A DNA stretch of 64,000 nt, from contig CAWGRF010000029.1 in assembly GCA_963824935.1 (NCBI GenBank), forward strand, positions 1 to 64,000. Reading direction: 5' to 3'. The notes beneath the pieces were generated by a model that saw nothing but the letters and a program-made list of their open reading frames with translations, ran no database searches and had not been told where the DNA came from. The position numbers were made by a program, and so were the translations under genes. This DNA is from JACCZX01 sp963824935. Lineage in GTDB: Bacteria; Pseudomonadota; Gammaproteobacteria; Burkholderiales; Burkholderiaceae_F. Below are positions 36,081 through 44,975 of the stretch, piece after piece (positions within the stretch are counted from its first letter, which is position 1; each line of letters opens with the position of its first letter).

Positions 36081-36785
36081 ATGAGACAAGTGGTGCTTGA
36101 TACCGAGACCACGGGGCTCGAAGTCAGAGACGGCCACCGCATCATCGAAGTTGGCGCGATTGAAATCGTTGGTCGCCGCATCACCGAGCGTAGTTTTCAC
36201 CGGTACGTGAATCCCGAGCGCGACAGCGACGAAGGCGCGCTGTATGTGCACGGCATCGACCGTCAGTTTCTGAAAGACAAACCAAAGTTCGGCGAGATCA
36301 TCGACGACCTGCTGGAGTTCGTCCGGGACGCAGAGGTGATCATTCACAACGCCGAGTTCGATCTCGAGTTTCTAGACGCCGAGCTCGCGCGCGCGGGGCG
36401 CGGCCGCTTCAGCGATTACTGCGTGAAGATCACGGATTCGTTGCGGCACGCGCGTGAAAGTCATCCGGGAAAGCGCAACACGCTCGACGCGCTGTGCGAG
36501 CGCTACGCCGTGTCCAACGCGCATCGGACGTTGCACGGCGCATTGCTCGACGCTGGTCTGCTGGCGGATGTGTTCCTCGCAATGACACGCGGCCAGGACA
36601 GCCTGGTGATCGACGTACTCGACGACGAGGCCCTGACCGCGAACTTCGGCCCGGTTGATGTGAGCCAGCTGGTGGCAGTAGTGGTCGCGGCTGAAGAACT
36701 TGCAGCGCACGAGGCACTGCTCGATTCGATAGAGCGCGAAGCGAAAGTTACGCCTGTCTGGCGTTCGAATCTCGCTGTGGCGTGA
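36081..36785 (+). CDS. dnaQ: DNA polymerase III epsilon subunit (3'-5' exonuclease)
   Basis: 234 residues. DEDDh exonuclease: VLDTETTGLEV with Asp7 and Glu9, IIHNAEFDLEFLD (Asp94), and NAHRTLHGALLDAGLLADVF (His and Asp). The C-terminal ~50 residues would bind the alpha subunit. Proofreads DNA during replication; its partner dnaE is in this same window at 51167-54630. The common order gloB-methyltransferase-rnhA-dnaQ is interrupted here by the RND pair and barrel gene. Its 3' end overlaps the convergent ligase gene by 38 bp. Confidence 0.95.
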   Translation: MRQVVLDTETTGLEVRDGHRIIEVGAIEIVGRRITERSFHRYVNPERDSDEGALYVHGIDRQFLKDKPKFGEIIDDLLEFVRDAEVIIHNAEFDLEFLDAELARAGRGRFSDYCVKITDSLRHARESHPGKRNTLDALCERYAVSNAHRTLHGALLDAGLLADVFLAMTRGQDSLVIDVLDDEALTANFGPVDVSQLVAVVVAAEELAAHEALLDSIEREAKVTPVWRSNLAVA

Positions 36786-38359
36786 GCTGCAAGCGCAACT
36801 CGCGCTTCAACACTTTGCCGGTAGCGTTCCTCGGTAGCTGATCGACGAACACGTAGCGCTTCGGCCGCTTGAACCGAGCAATGTGCTCGAGGCAAAACAG
36901 GTCGAGCTCGTGCTCGTCAGGGATGTGGCCCTCCCGCTTGACCAGCACTGCGACGACCGATTCACCCCACTTTTCGTCGCGTTCGCCGAGCACGGCGGCC
37001 TCCTTGACGGCAGGGTGCATCAACAATACTTCTTCGACTTCGCGCGGATAGATATTCGAGCCGCCTGAGATGATCAGATCCTTGCTGCGGTCGACCAGTG
37101 TCACGTAGCCGTGCTCATCGAGTCGGCCGACATCACCGGTGTGCAACCAGCCATTGGCGAGCGTTTGCGCGGTGGCTTCCGGATCGTTCAGGTAGCCGGC
37201 CATGACGACCTCGCCGCGCACGCAGACCTCACCCAGCTCGCCGACGGCGACTCTCTGATCGTTCGCGTTCAGCACGGCGACCTCGACACCGGTTTGCGCG
37301 CGCCCGACCGAGCCGAGTCGCTGCAGCCGGTGGCCATCGTGATCGTCGATGTGATCGCTCGCGGGTAACACCGTGATCGTCATCGGCGCTTCACCCTGGC
37401 CGTAGATCTGAACCAGCCGCGGGCCGAAGCATTCGAGCGCACGCAGGCAGTCGGCGACATACATCGGACCACCGCCGTAGATGATCGACTTGAGATTCGC
37501 GGGCTCGCGCTCACCGCGCCAGGCATCGACCAATCGCATCACCATCGTCGGCGCCGCGAAGAACTTGACGTGCGGCGTGAAGGCGATGATGTGCTCGATC
37601 TCGGCGGCGTCGAACCCGCACGACGCCGGAATCAACTGCGTCGCGCCAACGGCGACGTTCGGAATCGTATAAAGCCCCGAGCCGTGCGACATCGGCGCCG
37701 CATGCAGCAGATGGTCGCCGACGGTTGCATGATCGACGTCTGCAAGATAGTTAAGCGCCATCGCGAGCAGGTTGCCGTGCGTGAGCACAACGCCCTTCGG
37801 ATGCCCAGTGGTGCCGCTCGTGTAGAAGAGCCACGCCGGATCCGTTGATGCTCCCGAGTGCTGAAGCGATAGCGCCTCATGATGGTGCAGCTTGCGATAC
37901 TCGGAGCTGTCGATTTCGATGAAGTGCGTTGTGCCGCTCCGAGCGGCTGCAATGGCCTTCGTATCGATGCCGTCGGTGACGAACACGATTCGCACGTCGG
38001 CATCGTCGAGGATGAAGGCAACTTCCTTTGCGTGCAGCCGCATGTTGATCGGAACGGCGCACACACCCGCCGCCCAGCACGCGTACAGCAGCTCGACGTA
38101 CTCGGCGCAGTTTTGCGCCACCAGCGCGACGCGCGCACCTGGGCCCCGCGCCGAGCGCTACCAGCGCGGAGGCAAGGCGCAGCGAGCGGTCGGCAAGCTG
38201 CTCGTAACTCCATTCAACGCGATCGCGCTCGATGACGCCCACCGCACGCGGCAAGCGCCGCGCAGCGCGAAACAGGGTGTGCGAAAGGTTCAGATCGGCC
38301 TCCGTCGCATTCGCAACCAGGCATCGTAAGGCAAGCAAGAAGCGCGCTAGCCCGTGCAA
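36748..38359 (-). CDS. AMP-dependent acyl-CoA synthetase/ligase (one frame break)
   Basis: About 537 residues joined. ANL-superfamily motifs: A3 LFYTSGTTGHPKGVVLTHGN, A5 YGQGEAPMTI, A7/A8 NGWLHTGDVGRLDEHGYVTL and DRSKDLIISGGSNIYPREVE, and A10 LPRNATGKVLKRELR with the catalytic Lys. Activates a carboxylic acid as acyl-AMP and then CoA thioester; acid unknown. The frame changes near 38150 between ALVALGAGP and AQNCAEYVELLYA. The start is unresolved: ATG 38359 opens the frame, but GGAGG lies five bases before a CTG at 38293 that gives the family-like start NLSHTLFRAARR. Confidence 0.85.
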
Positions 38360-38378
38360 TAATTCACGTCCGCACTCC

Positions 38379-38453
38379 GGGTGGTTAGCTCAGCGGTAGA
38401 GCACTGCCTTCACACGGCAGGGGTCACAGGTTCGAACCCTGTACCACCCACCA
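38379..38453 (+). tRNA. tRNA-Val (CAC)
   Basis: 75 nt including encoded CCA. Acceptor stem GGGTGGT pairs with ACCACCC; D arm GCTC-AGCGGTA-GAGC; anticodon loop CTTCACACG with anticodon CAC; T arm CACAGG-TTCGAAC-CCTGT. The anticodon reads GUG valine codons. It lies 20 bp beyond the start of the divergent AMP-ligase gene. Confidence 0.95.
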
Positions 38454-38580
38454 GAAATCAATTACTTAGATACGACCTGAAGTGCTAATGCGCCAGACCG
38501 GCGCAATCGGTACCGCAATTGGAAAGTAATTTGCGATCTGCGCGCAGTCCACGTATCGCTTATGAGTGACCGAGTCGCTG

Positions 38581-39183
38581 ATGGCTGATTGGATTGCGAA
38601 TTTCATCGGGGACCATGGTTACATCGCGCTGGCGGTCTTGATGTTTCTGGAGAATGTGTTTCCCCCGATTCCCTCTGAGTTGATCATGCCGTTTGCGGGC
38701 TACGCAGCAGCGCGAGGAGAAATCAATCCGATCGGCGCGGTGATTGCAGGCAGTGTTGGTTCGCTACTCGGCGCGCTCGCATGGTATGGCGTCGGTTACT
38801 GGCTCGGCGCAGAACGGCTGAAGAACTTTGCCAAGCGCCGTGGCCGCTGGCTGACGATCTCGGAATCCGATGTCGATCACGCGCAAGAGTGGTTCAATCG
38901 TTACGGTGGAGTCGCAGTATGCATCGGTCGTTTGATTCCTGCGGTACGCAGCGTGATCTCGGCGCCGGCGGGTATCGCGCATATGGGACTGCGACGCTTT
39001 CTGCTGTGGTCGAGCATCGGCACCGTCATGTGGACCAGTTTGCTGACTGCGCTCGGTTATCTGCTCGGCAAACGCTTCACTGAAGTAGACACGTGGTTGC
39101 AGCCCGTATCCTGGGCAATCATTGCGCTTGCCGTCGGCGGCTATCTGTACCGGTTGTATCGCACTAGAGATCAAACTCCCTGA
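38581..39183 (+). CDS. DedA family membrane protein
   Basis: 200 residues from ATG 38581; an in-frame GTG at 38566 would add five. Family signatures: GYIALAVLMFLENVFPPIPS, LLGALAWYGVGYWLG, and GRLIPAVRSVISAPAGIAHM with the conserved Arg and Gly residues. About five membrane-embedded segments. DedA proteins belong to the VTT/SNARE-associated scramblase-like group needed for envelope lipid balance, membrane potential and, in some species, drug resistance. It follows tRNA-Val by 128 bp. Confidence 0.92.
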   Translation: MADWIANFIGDHGYIALAVLMFLENVFPPIPSELIMPFAGYAAARGEINPIGAVIAGSVGSLLGALAWYGVGYWLGAERLKNFAKRRGRWLTISESDVDHAQEWFNRYGGVAVCIGRLIPAVRSVISAPAGIAHMGLRRFLLWSSIGTVMWTSLLTALGYLLGKRFTEVDTWLQPVSWAIIALAVGGYLYRLYRTRDQTP

Positions 39184-39248
39184 AGAGGTCTGCATGAGCC
39201 AAGGCAGGCGCTAACGACAGTTCTGATGCGAAAGAAGGTCGCTTAGCC

Positions 39249-39707
39249 GTGAGTGGTGCCGTATCGATCAGCATCGTGGATTTCGACGCCGATCGGGCCG
39301 ATGAACTGGTCCGGATGTGGCGCGAGAGTTTTGAATTCGGCGTGGGCGTTGTCGATCCGAATCCCATTGAAGCGCAGCGCGAATACTTGATGAACACTGT
39401 GGTTCCGAACAACGTGGTTCGCGTGGCCATGTTGGGCGGCAGCATTGTTGGCTTCGTCGCGGCGACGAAAGATTCGATTTCGCAGCTCTATGTGCGCAAG
39501 GCGAATCATCATTGCGGTATTGGGACTCAGCTGCTTGCCTGGGCCAAGGCCCAGTCAGGCGGGAGTCTCTGGCTCTTCACGTTTGCCCGTAACGCGAGAG
39601 CCCGGGCGTTCTACGAAAAGCACGGGTTCAAAATCGTGGCGCGCGGGTTCGAGCCGACGTGGCAACTGGAAGACCTGAAGTACGAATGGGCGGCAGCGGT
39701 TGCATAA
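39249..39707 (+). CDS. GNAT family N-acetyltransferase
   Basis: 152 residues starting with GTG 39249. Acetyl-CoA-binding motif A is visible as SQLYVRKANHHCGIGTQLLA (degenerate Q-x-x-G-x-G), and motif B as LFTFARNARARAFYEKHGFK. A short acidic N terminus DFDADRADELVRMWRESFEF begins the fold. Likely acetylates a small amine or a protein N terminus; substrate not predictable. Single gene after dedA. Confidence 0.85.
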   Translation: MSGAVSISIVDFDADRADELVRMWRESFEFGVGVVDPNPIEAQREYLMNTVVPNNVVRVAMLGGSIVGFVAATKDSISQLYVRKANHHCGIGTQLLAWAKAQSGGSLWLFTFARNARARAFYEKHGFKIVARGFEPTWQLEDLKYEWAAAVA

Positions 39708-39740
39708 GCGCGTCGCCGCTTGTCCTCCACCGCGACGCGA

Positions 39741-40001
39741 TCAGATCGTACGGATGCGATCGGCGATCAGCATGTACGACACGATGATGCCGTCGCATTC
39801 AACGTCGCAGCCAACCAGCTCCTGCAGCGTTTTATCGGCAAAGCTCGGGCCGTCGCGACGTCTCAGCACATAGCGCGTTTCCTGCGTTTGAAGATATACG
39901 GCGATGCGCTCGCTCTTGCTGCCGCGTGCAAACTCTCCCTCGACGACATGGCCGCGCAGCGCATGGACGCGTACCGGTGTGTTGTCATCCTTGCGAGCCA
40001 T
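39741..40001 (-). CDS. Small protein paired with the C25-like protease
   Basis: 86 residues (MARKDDNTPVRVHALRGHVV...). Mixed beta pattern: SERIAVYLQTQETRYVLRRR and VGCDVECDGIIVSYMLIADR. No membrane segment, no metal motif, family not recognised. Starts eight bases after the protease stop with AGG upstream of the ATG, so it is cotranscribed and probably translationally coupled. A role as chaperone, inhibitor or regulator of the protease is an inference from position only. Confidence 0.6.
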   Translation of the reverse strand: MARKDDNTPVRVHALRGHVVEGEFARGSKSERIAVYLQTQETRYVLRRRDGPSFADKTLQELVGCDVECDGIIVSYMLIADRIRTI

Positions 40002-40009
40002 CAGATAGC

Positions 40010-41545
40010 CTAGCGCTGGTAGTAAACGCGATAAGCAACGATGCGCCGGTCCGCTTCACGCGCGATGATCGCCACTCGTGAGCCGACGTCGGTCTTGTCG
40101 AGATGGCCGGCGGTTGTCACCAGCAAGTAATACTTGTTCGCGCTGTCGGCCATCTGGCGTGGTGCGCGCTTTGCGGCTCTCGATTCGCTTCCACATCTGA
40201 CGGCATAGGCGGTGAACGACGCGGGTGTAGTTACGCCGACTTGCCGCGCAATGTCGGTTAGCGCCCGCCGGACGGCGGGCGCACGAGTCGGAGGTGCCGG
40301 CTCCGCAGCGGTCGGTTTGGTTTCAGATAACTGATGTCCGACGCGTTTGGCGTTCGCGCGTCGTGCGGCACGCACGCTGCGCTTGCTGACGGCCGGCGCA
40401 GTGGCAGGCGGAACGCGTATCGCTGAGTTGATCCTTACCGGTTGCACGCTCGGATCTCCGAGCAGATAAAACTGCGCCAGCGTCTTCAGGTCGATCGGAT
40501 CGAGTTCGTTGACCTGTTGCACGTACCGCTGCTGCGCCTTTAGTGCTGCCAGACCGAGCGACAGGCCGGCCTGGACTTCGAGCAGAAAGTATTGCGTGAT
40601 CAGATCGGCCGCGCCATTGCCTTCGGCCGGGCCATAGGCGATGGTCGTGCTGCCGAAGTATCCATACGCTTTGTGCGCCAGATAAGTCTGGCAAATGGGT
40701 GCCGGAAGATCGAGCGTTATCGAGTCGTACAACTCGGCGCCGTAGCAGCACTCGACTGCGGCCACGGTCCCTTCGCTGATGCGTCCGCGCATAACTTTCG
40801 ACTCGAGCGCAACCGGCATGCTCCGACTGTCTTCGCCGTAAAAGCGCGGATCGGCGAGCGCGCCATGGCAGTTGATGAAGTGGCTGCGTGGACGGAGCTT
40901 GCGGCTCGCTGCAGCGCTGCCGGTCGGCGGTGCGAGCAGCAGATTGCTTGCATTGCCGAAGATGTTCGCAAGCGACAATGCGCTCGATTTTTTCCATACC
41001 TGCGCCGACAACGCGAAGTAGCTTAGATACTGCGTGAGCGGCCGTTGCTTGTATGTCGCTGCTGTTTCGAGGCATGCCAACAGGTGCGACGGTTCGTGTG
41101 CGCCGGTCATGTCAGGCAAGCGGCCGACCACGCGGGTCGGACCGATGAACTTGGCGATGTCGCGCGAGTACGGCGCGTCGCATGCATACGGCAGATCGCC
41201 CCACGCGATCGGATCGTCCTCGTTGTCGTCCGCATAGACAGGATTCTTGGGGTCCTGATGCGGCACGACGTCGACCGAGCCGAGGATCATCAAGTAGTGC
41301 GGTTGCAGCGCGCGATAAAGCGCATCGATCGCCCGCTTGTTCTGGCGCGCACTCGACGCGTCAGTGACCGGCGCGCCGTATCGCTTCATCGCTGTGCTGT
41401 CGAGCGCGAGCAGTCGCGTCACCAGCCCTCGAGCGCGATCGGCAGCGATCAATTTCTTCACCGCCGTCATTACCTTCGCGAGGCCGCGCGCGCCGTATTT
41501 CTTCCTCAGCGCTGAACGATTCGTCACGATCAGTTTGTCGACCAT
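40010..41545 (-). CDS. Cytoplasmic peptidase C25 (gingipain)-like clan CD cysteine protease
   Basis: 511 residues without signal peptide. Candidate catalytic pair: His227 in FINCHGALADP and Cys266 or Cys267 in TVAAVECCYGAEL, each on the hydrophobic-strand context of clan CD (caspase/gingipain) proteases. VYADDNEDDPIAWGDLPYA before them and LKTLAQFYLLGDPSVQPV after them match the C25 pattern of metal-site loop and last strand. The C-terminal 140 residues are a basic, Ala/Pro-rich linker plus a small beta domain (YYLLVTTAGHL, VAIIAREADRRIVAYRVYY). The start is 22 bp from the divergent gltX start. Substrate unknown; probable partner gene is immediately downstream. Confidence 0.7.
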   Translation of the reverse strand: MVDKLIVTNRSALRKKYGARGLAKVMTAVKKLIAADRARGLVTRLLALDSTAMKRYGAPVTDASSARQNKRAIDALYRALQPHYLMILGSVDVVPHQDPKNPVYADDNEDDPIAWGDLPYACDAPYSRDIAKFIGPTRVVGRLPDMTGAHEPSHLLACLETAATYKQRPLTQYLSYFALSAQVWKKSSALSLANIFGNASNLLLAPPTGSAAASRKLRPRSHFINCHGALADPRFYGEDSRSMPVALESKVMRGRISEGTVAAVECCYGAELYDSITLDLPAPICQTYLAHKAYGYFGSTTIAYGPAEGNGAADLITQYFLLEVQAGLSLGLAALKAQQRYVQQVNELDPIDLKTLAQFYLLGDPSVQPVRINSAIRVPPATAPAVSKRSVRAARRANAKRVGHQLSETKPTAAEPAPPTRAPAVRRALTDIARQVGVTTPASFTAYAVRCGSESRAAKRAPRQMADSANKYYLLVTTAGHLDKTDVGSRVAIIAREADRRIVAYRVYYQR

Positions 41546-41567
41546 GGGACCAAGTTACCATGCACCC

Positions 41568-42989
41568 ATGAATGAAGTCAGTAACGAAGTAAGAACGCGC
41601 ATCGCGCCCAGCCCGACCGGCATGCTGCACCTGGGTACTGCGCGCACGGCGCTCTTTTGCTGGGCATTCGCGCGCCACCATGGCGGCAAGTTTCTGTTGC
41701 GCATCGAAGACACCGACCTCGAGCGTTCGACCGAACAAGCGGTGCAAGTAATTCTGGATAGCATGCGTTGGCTGGAGCTTGATTACGACGAAGGCCCGGT
41801 GCGCCAGACCGATCGGCTGCCGCGCTATCGCGAAGTGATCGAGCAGATGCTGGCCGACGGCCGGGCGTATCGCTGCTACGCGAGCAAGGAAGAGCTCGAA
41901 GCGCTGCGCGAGGCGCAAATCGCGCGCGGTGAAAAACCGCGCTACGACGGCCGTTGGCGACCGGAAAACGGCAAGACGCCGCCCGAGAATGCGTCGTTCG
42001 TGATCCGTTTCCGCAATCCGGATGACGGCGACGTTCAGTGGAATGACCTCGTTAAAGGGCCGATCAGTATCTCGAATCGCGAGCTGGACGACCTGGTCAT
42101 CGCGCGCGGCGACTGGATGCCGACCTACAACCTTGCGGTGGTCGTCGATGACGCTGACATGCGGATCTCTCATGTGATGCGCGGCGAGGAGCACGTCAAC
42201 AACACGCCGCGGCAGATCAATCTGTATCGCGCGCTGGGTTGGAAGCCGCCTGAATTCGGCCATCTGCCTTTGATCCTCGCCCCGGACGGCAGCAAGCTGT
42301 CAAAACGTCATGGCGCGGTCAGCGTTCTGCAGTACGACGAAGACGGCTTCCTGCCCGAGGCCCTGTTCAACTATCTGGCACGGCTTGGCTGGAGTCATGG
42401 CGACGACGAAAAGTTCACGCGCGAGCAATTGATCGACTGGTTCAATCTCGATCACATCAATCGAGCGCCGGCGCAGTACAACCTTGACAAGCTGATGTGG
42501 TTGAACGGCGAATACATCAAGGAGGCCGACGATGAGCGCCTGGCGCAACTGGTGGCGAGCCGTATCGAGGCGCGCGGTGGCCGACTGTCAACGGGCCCGG
42601 ATCTTGTCCGCGTAGTGGCGTTGTTGAAGGACCGCTCGCACACGCTGAACGAGCTGGCCGACGCAGCGTTGCTCTTCTACCGCGAACCCGAAATCGATCC
42701 CGCCTTGCTGGCTGAGCACTTGAACGATTCCGGTCGGAAGGCAGTGCAGGCGTTGCGCGATCGCGCAGCAACGCTCGAATGGGAGCGCGGTGCATTGCAC
42801 GGTGCGATCAAGCAGATCGTCGGCGACCTCAAAGTCAAGATGCCGCAGGTCGCCGTGCCGCTGCGCGTCGCGGTCACCGGTCGGACACAAACTCCGTCGA
42901 TCGATGCTGTGCTCGAATTGATCGGCCGTGATGCGGTGCTCGAACGGCTCGATCGCGCGCTTGAGATCCAGGCTGCGCAGCCGCGCTGA
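41568..42989 (+). CDS. gltX: Glutamyl-tRNA synthetase
   Basis: 473 residues from ATG 41568 (TRIAPSPTGMLHLGTARTAL). Class I signature HIGH-like PTGMLHLG and KMSKS-like LSKRHGAV; FLLRIEDTDLERSTEQAV and WMPTYNLAVVVDDADMRISH are GluRS-specific. Charges tRNA-Glu with glutamate; a tRNA-Glu gene is 3.6 kb away at 46603. An upstream in-frame ATG at 41544 would add eight residues. Divergent from the C25-like protease with only 22 bp between starts, so the promoters overlap the neighbouring coding DNA. Confidence 0.96.
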   Translation: MNEVSNEVRTRIAPSPTGMLHLGTARTALFCWAFARHHGGKFLLRIEDTDLERSTEQAVQVILDSMRWLELDYDEGPVRQTDRLPRYREVIEQMLADGRAYRCYASKEELEALREAQIARGEKPRYDGRWRPENGKTPPENASFVIRFRNPDDGDVQWNDLVKGPISISNRELDDLVIARGDWMPTYNLAVVVDDADMRISHVMRGEEHVNNTPRQINLYRALGWKPPEFGHLPLILAPDGSKLSKRHGAVSVLQYDEDGFLPEALFNYLARLGWSHGDDEKFTREQLIDWFNLDHINRAPAQYNLDKLMWLNGEYIKEADDERLAQLVASRIEARGGRLSTGPDLVRVVALLKDRSHTLNELADAALLFYREPEIDPALLAEHLNDSGRKAVQALRDRAATLEWERGALHGAIKQIVGDLKVKMPQVAVPLRVAVTGRTQTPSIDAVLELIGRDAVLERLDRALEIQAAQPR

Positions 42990-42993
42990 TCTC

Positions 42994-43011
42994 GTACGCA
43001 ATCCTGCCCAT
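42994..43011 (+). repeat. 18-bp intergenic repeat, copy 1, followed by hairpin
   Basis: GTACGCAATCCTGCCCAT occurs here, five bases after the gltX stop, and again at 44958-44975 after the tetR gene. Four bases further on is a 7-bp stem ACGCCGC-CTC-GCGGCGT (43016-43032). Position suggests a 3'-UTR or terminator-type element. Confidence 0.6.
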
Positions 43012-43095
43012 GGCTACGCCGCCTCGCGGCGTCTACAAATTGGTTGCCGCGCAAGCGACGACGATTTCAACCAATTTGATGGAAAGGACAAACCG

Positions 43096-43494
43096 ATGAG
43101 ACTCAACTCCTGGCCGGGCGCTGCCCTATGCGCCCTGACGATGATGTTTGCCGCTGCGCCCGTGCTGGCGTCGGGCGGCGCGCTCGATGGCAAACGATTC
43201 GACGGTGTGTTTATGGAGCGCGGCAAGACGTCCGGCGATGCCGACACGTTGACGTTCAACAATGGCCGATTCCGCTCGAGCGCGTGCGACAAGTACGGCT
43301 ATTCGGATGCGACATACAAGACCAGCACGCAGGGTGACGCGACCGTCTTCGAAGCCGAGACCGAAAGCGCGCGTTACGGCAAGCTGCTATGGAAAGGCAT
43401 CGTGCGCGGTGAGAAGCTCGACGCGACGGTGATGTCAATTCGCGACGGCAAGGCGCCGGTTGAAAATTGGGTGGTCGCTGCCGAGAAGAAATAG
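43096..43494 (+). CDS. Small exported protein, unrecognised
   Basis: 132 residues from ATG 43096 with AAAGGA upstream. Signal peptide SWPGAALCALTMMFAAAPVLA. Mature part FDGVFMERGKTSGDADTLTF, then a single Cys in RSSACDKYGYSDATY, then VRGEKLDATVMSIRDGK. This looks like a small beta-sandwich of periplasmic type; I do not recognise a named family. It lies alone between gltX and luxR-like genes. Confidence 0.75.
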   Translation: MRLNSWPGAALCALTMMFAAAPVLASGGALDGKRFDGVFMERGKTSGDADTLTFNNGRFRSSACDKYGYSDATYKTSTQGDATVFEAETESARYGKLLWKGIVRGEKLDATVMSIRDGKAPVENWVVAAEKK

Positions 43495-43525
43495 TTCCGC
43501 CGGGCCGCCGCGAGCAGAAGCCAAC

Positions 43526-44278
43526 TCAGTGCCGCGTTGCGATGGCGCGCATTACCGCGGCGGTCCGGGTTTCGACGCCCAGTTTTTCGTAGATTCGCTG
43601 CAAATGCTTTTGCACTGTGCGCGGACTGATGGTCAGGATCGCAGCGATGTCTTTGTCGGTCTTGCCGGCGCCAAGCCAGTCGAGTACGTCGCGTTCGCGC
43701 GCGGTCAGCGGTGTTTCGATTTCTGCGAGCGACTCGTCGTTGCGGGCGGTGCGCGCGCTAAGACGATACAAATGACCCAAGTGCGGCCGGATCACCTCAA
43801 CACGCTCGCGATCCCGATCGCTAAAGCCGCGCTTGCTGCGGTTGACTACGAAGCTGACGAGGACGTGCCGATCGACATGGATCGGCACTGCCATCACGTG
43901 ATCGATCCGGATCGCGCAGTAATAGTCGTTAAATAGCGGAGTGCGCTGAAATGCGCTGCCAGGAAGCAGGTCATCGATGCGTCGCGTCACGGCCGCCGGG
44001 TTGCGACCGTGCTCGCGCACCAGCGGATGATCGAAAAAGTAGCGGTCGAAAACTTCGAGCTCGCGCCGCGAAATCGCGCCCGGCTGATCGCAGACCACCC
44101 TGCGGTGTCCGCTGTCGAGGTTGCAGACCGACAGCGTGGTGAGCTCCGAGCTGACAAGCCGCGGCAGACATTGCACACCGCGGCGCGCGAAATCGCCGCT
44201 GTCGACACAGTCTTGGCCGATCGCGTGCAGCGTATCGAGCGCCGCCCGCATATCAACCCTGCTCAGATTGCTCGACAT
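43526..44278 (-). CDS. LuxR family transcriptional regulator
   Basis: 250 residues. The C-terminal DNA-binding domain is clear: LTARERDVLDWLGAGKTDKD, IAAILTISPRTVQKHLQRIY, EKLGVETRTAAVM, a GerE/LuxR helix-turn-helix. The N-terminal 170 residues resemble a GAF/PAS-like sensor with RRELEVFDRYFFDHPLVREH; it is not a receiver domain because the phospho-Asp pocket is absent. Ligand unknown. It is divergent from the tetR gene by 109 bp, so both may share the operator region. Confidence 0.88.
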   Translation of the reverse strand: MSSNLSRVDMRAALDTLHAIGQDCVDSGDFARRGVQCLPRLVSSELTTLSVCNLDSGHRRVVCDQPGAISRRELEVFDRYFFDHPLVREHGRNPAAVTRRIDDLLPGSAFQRTPLFNDYYCAIRIDHVMAVPIHVDRHVLVSFVVNRSKRGFSDRDRERVEVIRPHLGHLYRLSARTARNDESLAEIETPLTARERDVLDWLGAGKTDKDIAAILTISPRTVQKHLQRIYEKLGVETRTAAVMRAIATRH

Positions 44279-44312
44279 CGGTAAGTTGCCGCTACGCCAA
44301 CGGTTGACTTTC

Positions 44313-44324
44313 TACCAATTGGTA
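44313..44324. promoter_or_regulatory. Palindromic operator in the tetR promoter
   Basis: TACCAATTGGTA is a perfect 12-bp palindrome between a -35-like TTGACT (44304-44309) and a -10-like TAACTT (44327-44332). A half copy, AGTAGGTAAG, lies about 20 bp further on. Placement inside the promoter is what autoregulation by the TetR protein would need. Confidence 0.55.
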
Positions 44325-44387
44325 AGTAACTTGTCAACTAGTAGGTAAGCAGGCATTGTTTCAGGCTGCAGGTAAAGGGAGACAGCG

Positions 44388-44957
44388 GTGGTGAGAGCAG
44401 ACACGTCGCAGCGGATTCTGGATACGGCCGAGCGCCTGGTGCAGACGCGCGGTTTTAACGGCTTCAGCTACGCCGACATTGCGACCACGCTTGGCGTCAC
44501 CAAGGCCAGCTTGCACTATCACTTTCCGGCCAAGGCCGAGCTTGGCCATCGCCTGATCGAGCGCTATGAAAAAAACTTTCTGGCCGCGCTCGAGGCGATC
44601 GACCAGACCAGTACGACTGCGCGCGAGAAACTGAAGCGATACGCCCAGATTTATGCGGACGTATTGCGCAATAACCGTATGTGTCTATGCGGAATGCTGG
44701 CCGCCGAATACGCGACGCTGCCGAAGCCGATGAAGGAGGAAATGAAACATTTCTTCGACGAAAACGAACGCTGGCTGACCGCGGTGCTGAAGCAAGGCCA
44801 GAAAGCGCGTCAGCTGAAGTTCTCAGGCCCAGCGCATGAAGTCGCCCGTGCATTGGTCGGCTCGCTTGAAGGCGCGATGATGCTGGCGCGCTCGTTCGGA
44901 GAGGTGTCGCGCTTTGAAACAGCGGCTAATCGCGCGCTGTTGGAGTTGTTCAAGTGA
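44388..44957 (+). CDS. TetR family transcriptional regulator
   Basis: 189 residues; GTG start at 44388 with AAAGGGAG upstream. N-terminal HTH: SQRILDTAERLVQTRGFNGF, SYADIATTLGVTKASLHYHF, typical TetR. The C-terminal ligand domain has EKLKRYAQIYADVLRNNRMC and a conserved LVGSLEGAMMLARSFGE helix of the YsiA/QacR-like subgroup. Represses its own promoter and probably the VOC-PPOX-cupin genes just downstream. The 18-bp intergenic repeat follows its stop. Confidence 0.93.
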   Translation: MVRADTSQRILDTAERLVQTRGFNGFSYADIATTLGVTKASLHYHFPAKAELGHRLIERYEKNFLAALEAIDQTSTTAREKLKRYAQIYADVLRNNRMCLCGMLAAEYATLPKPMKEEMKHFFDENERWLTAVLKQGQKARQLKFSGPAHEVARALVGSLEGAMMLARSFGEVSRFETAANRALLELFK

Positions 44958-44975
44958 GTACGCAATCCTGCCCAT
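44958..44975 (+). repeat. 18-bp intergenic repeat, copy 2, followed by hairpin
   Basis: Second exact copy of GTACGCAATCCTGCCCAT, one base after the tetR stop codon. It is followed by the stem CCGGCA-CGC-TGCCGG (44978-44992). Same layout as copy 1 after gltX. Confidence 0.6.
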
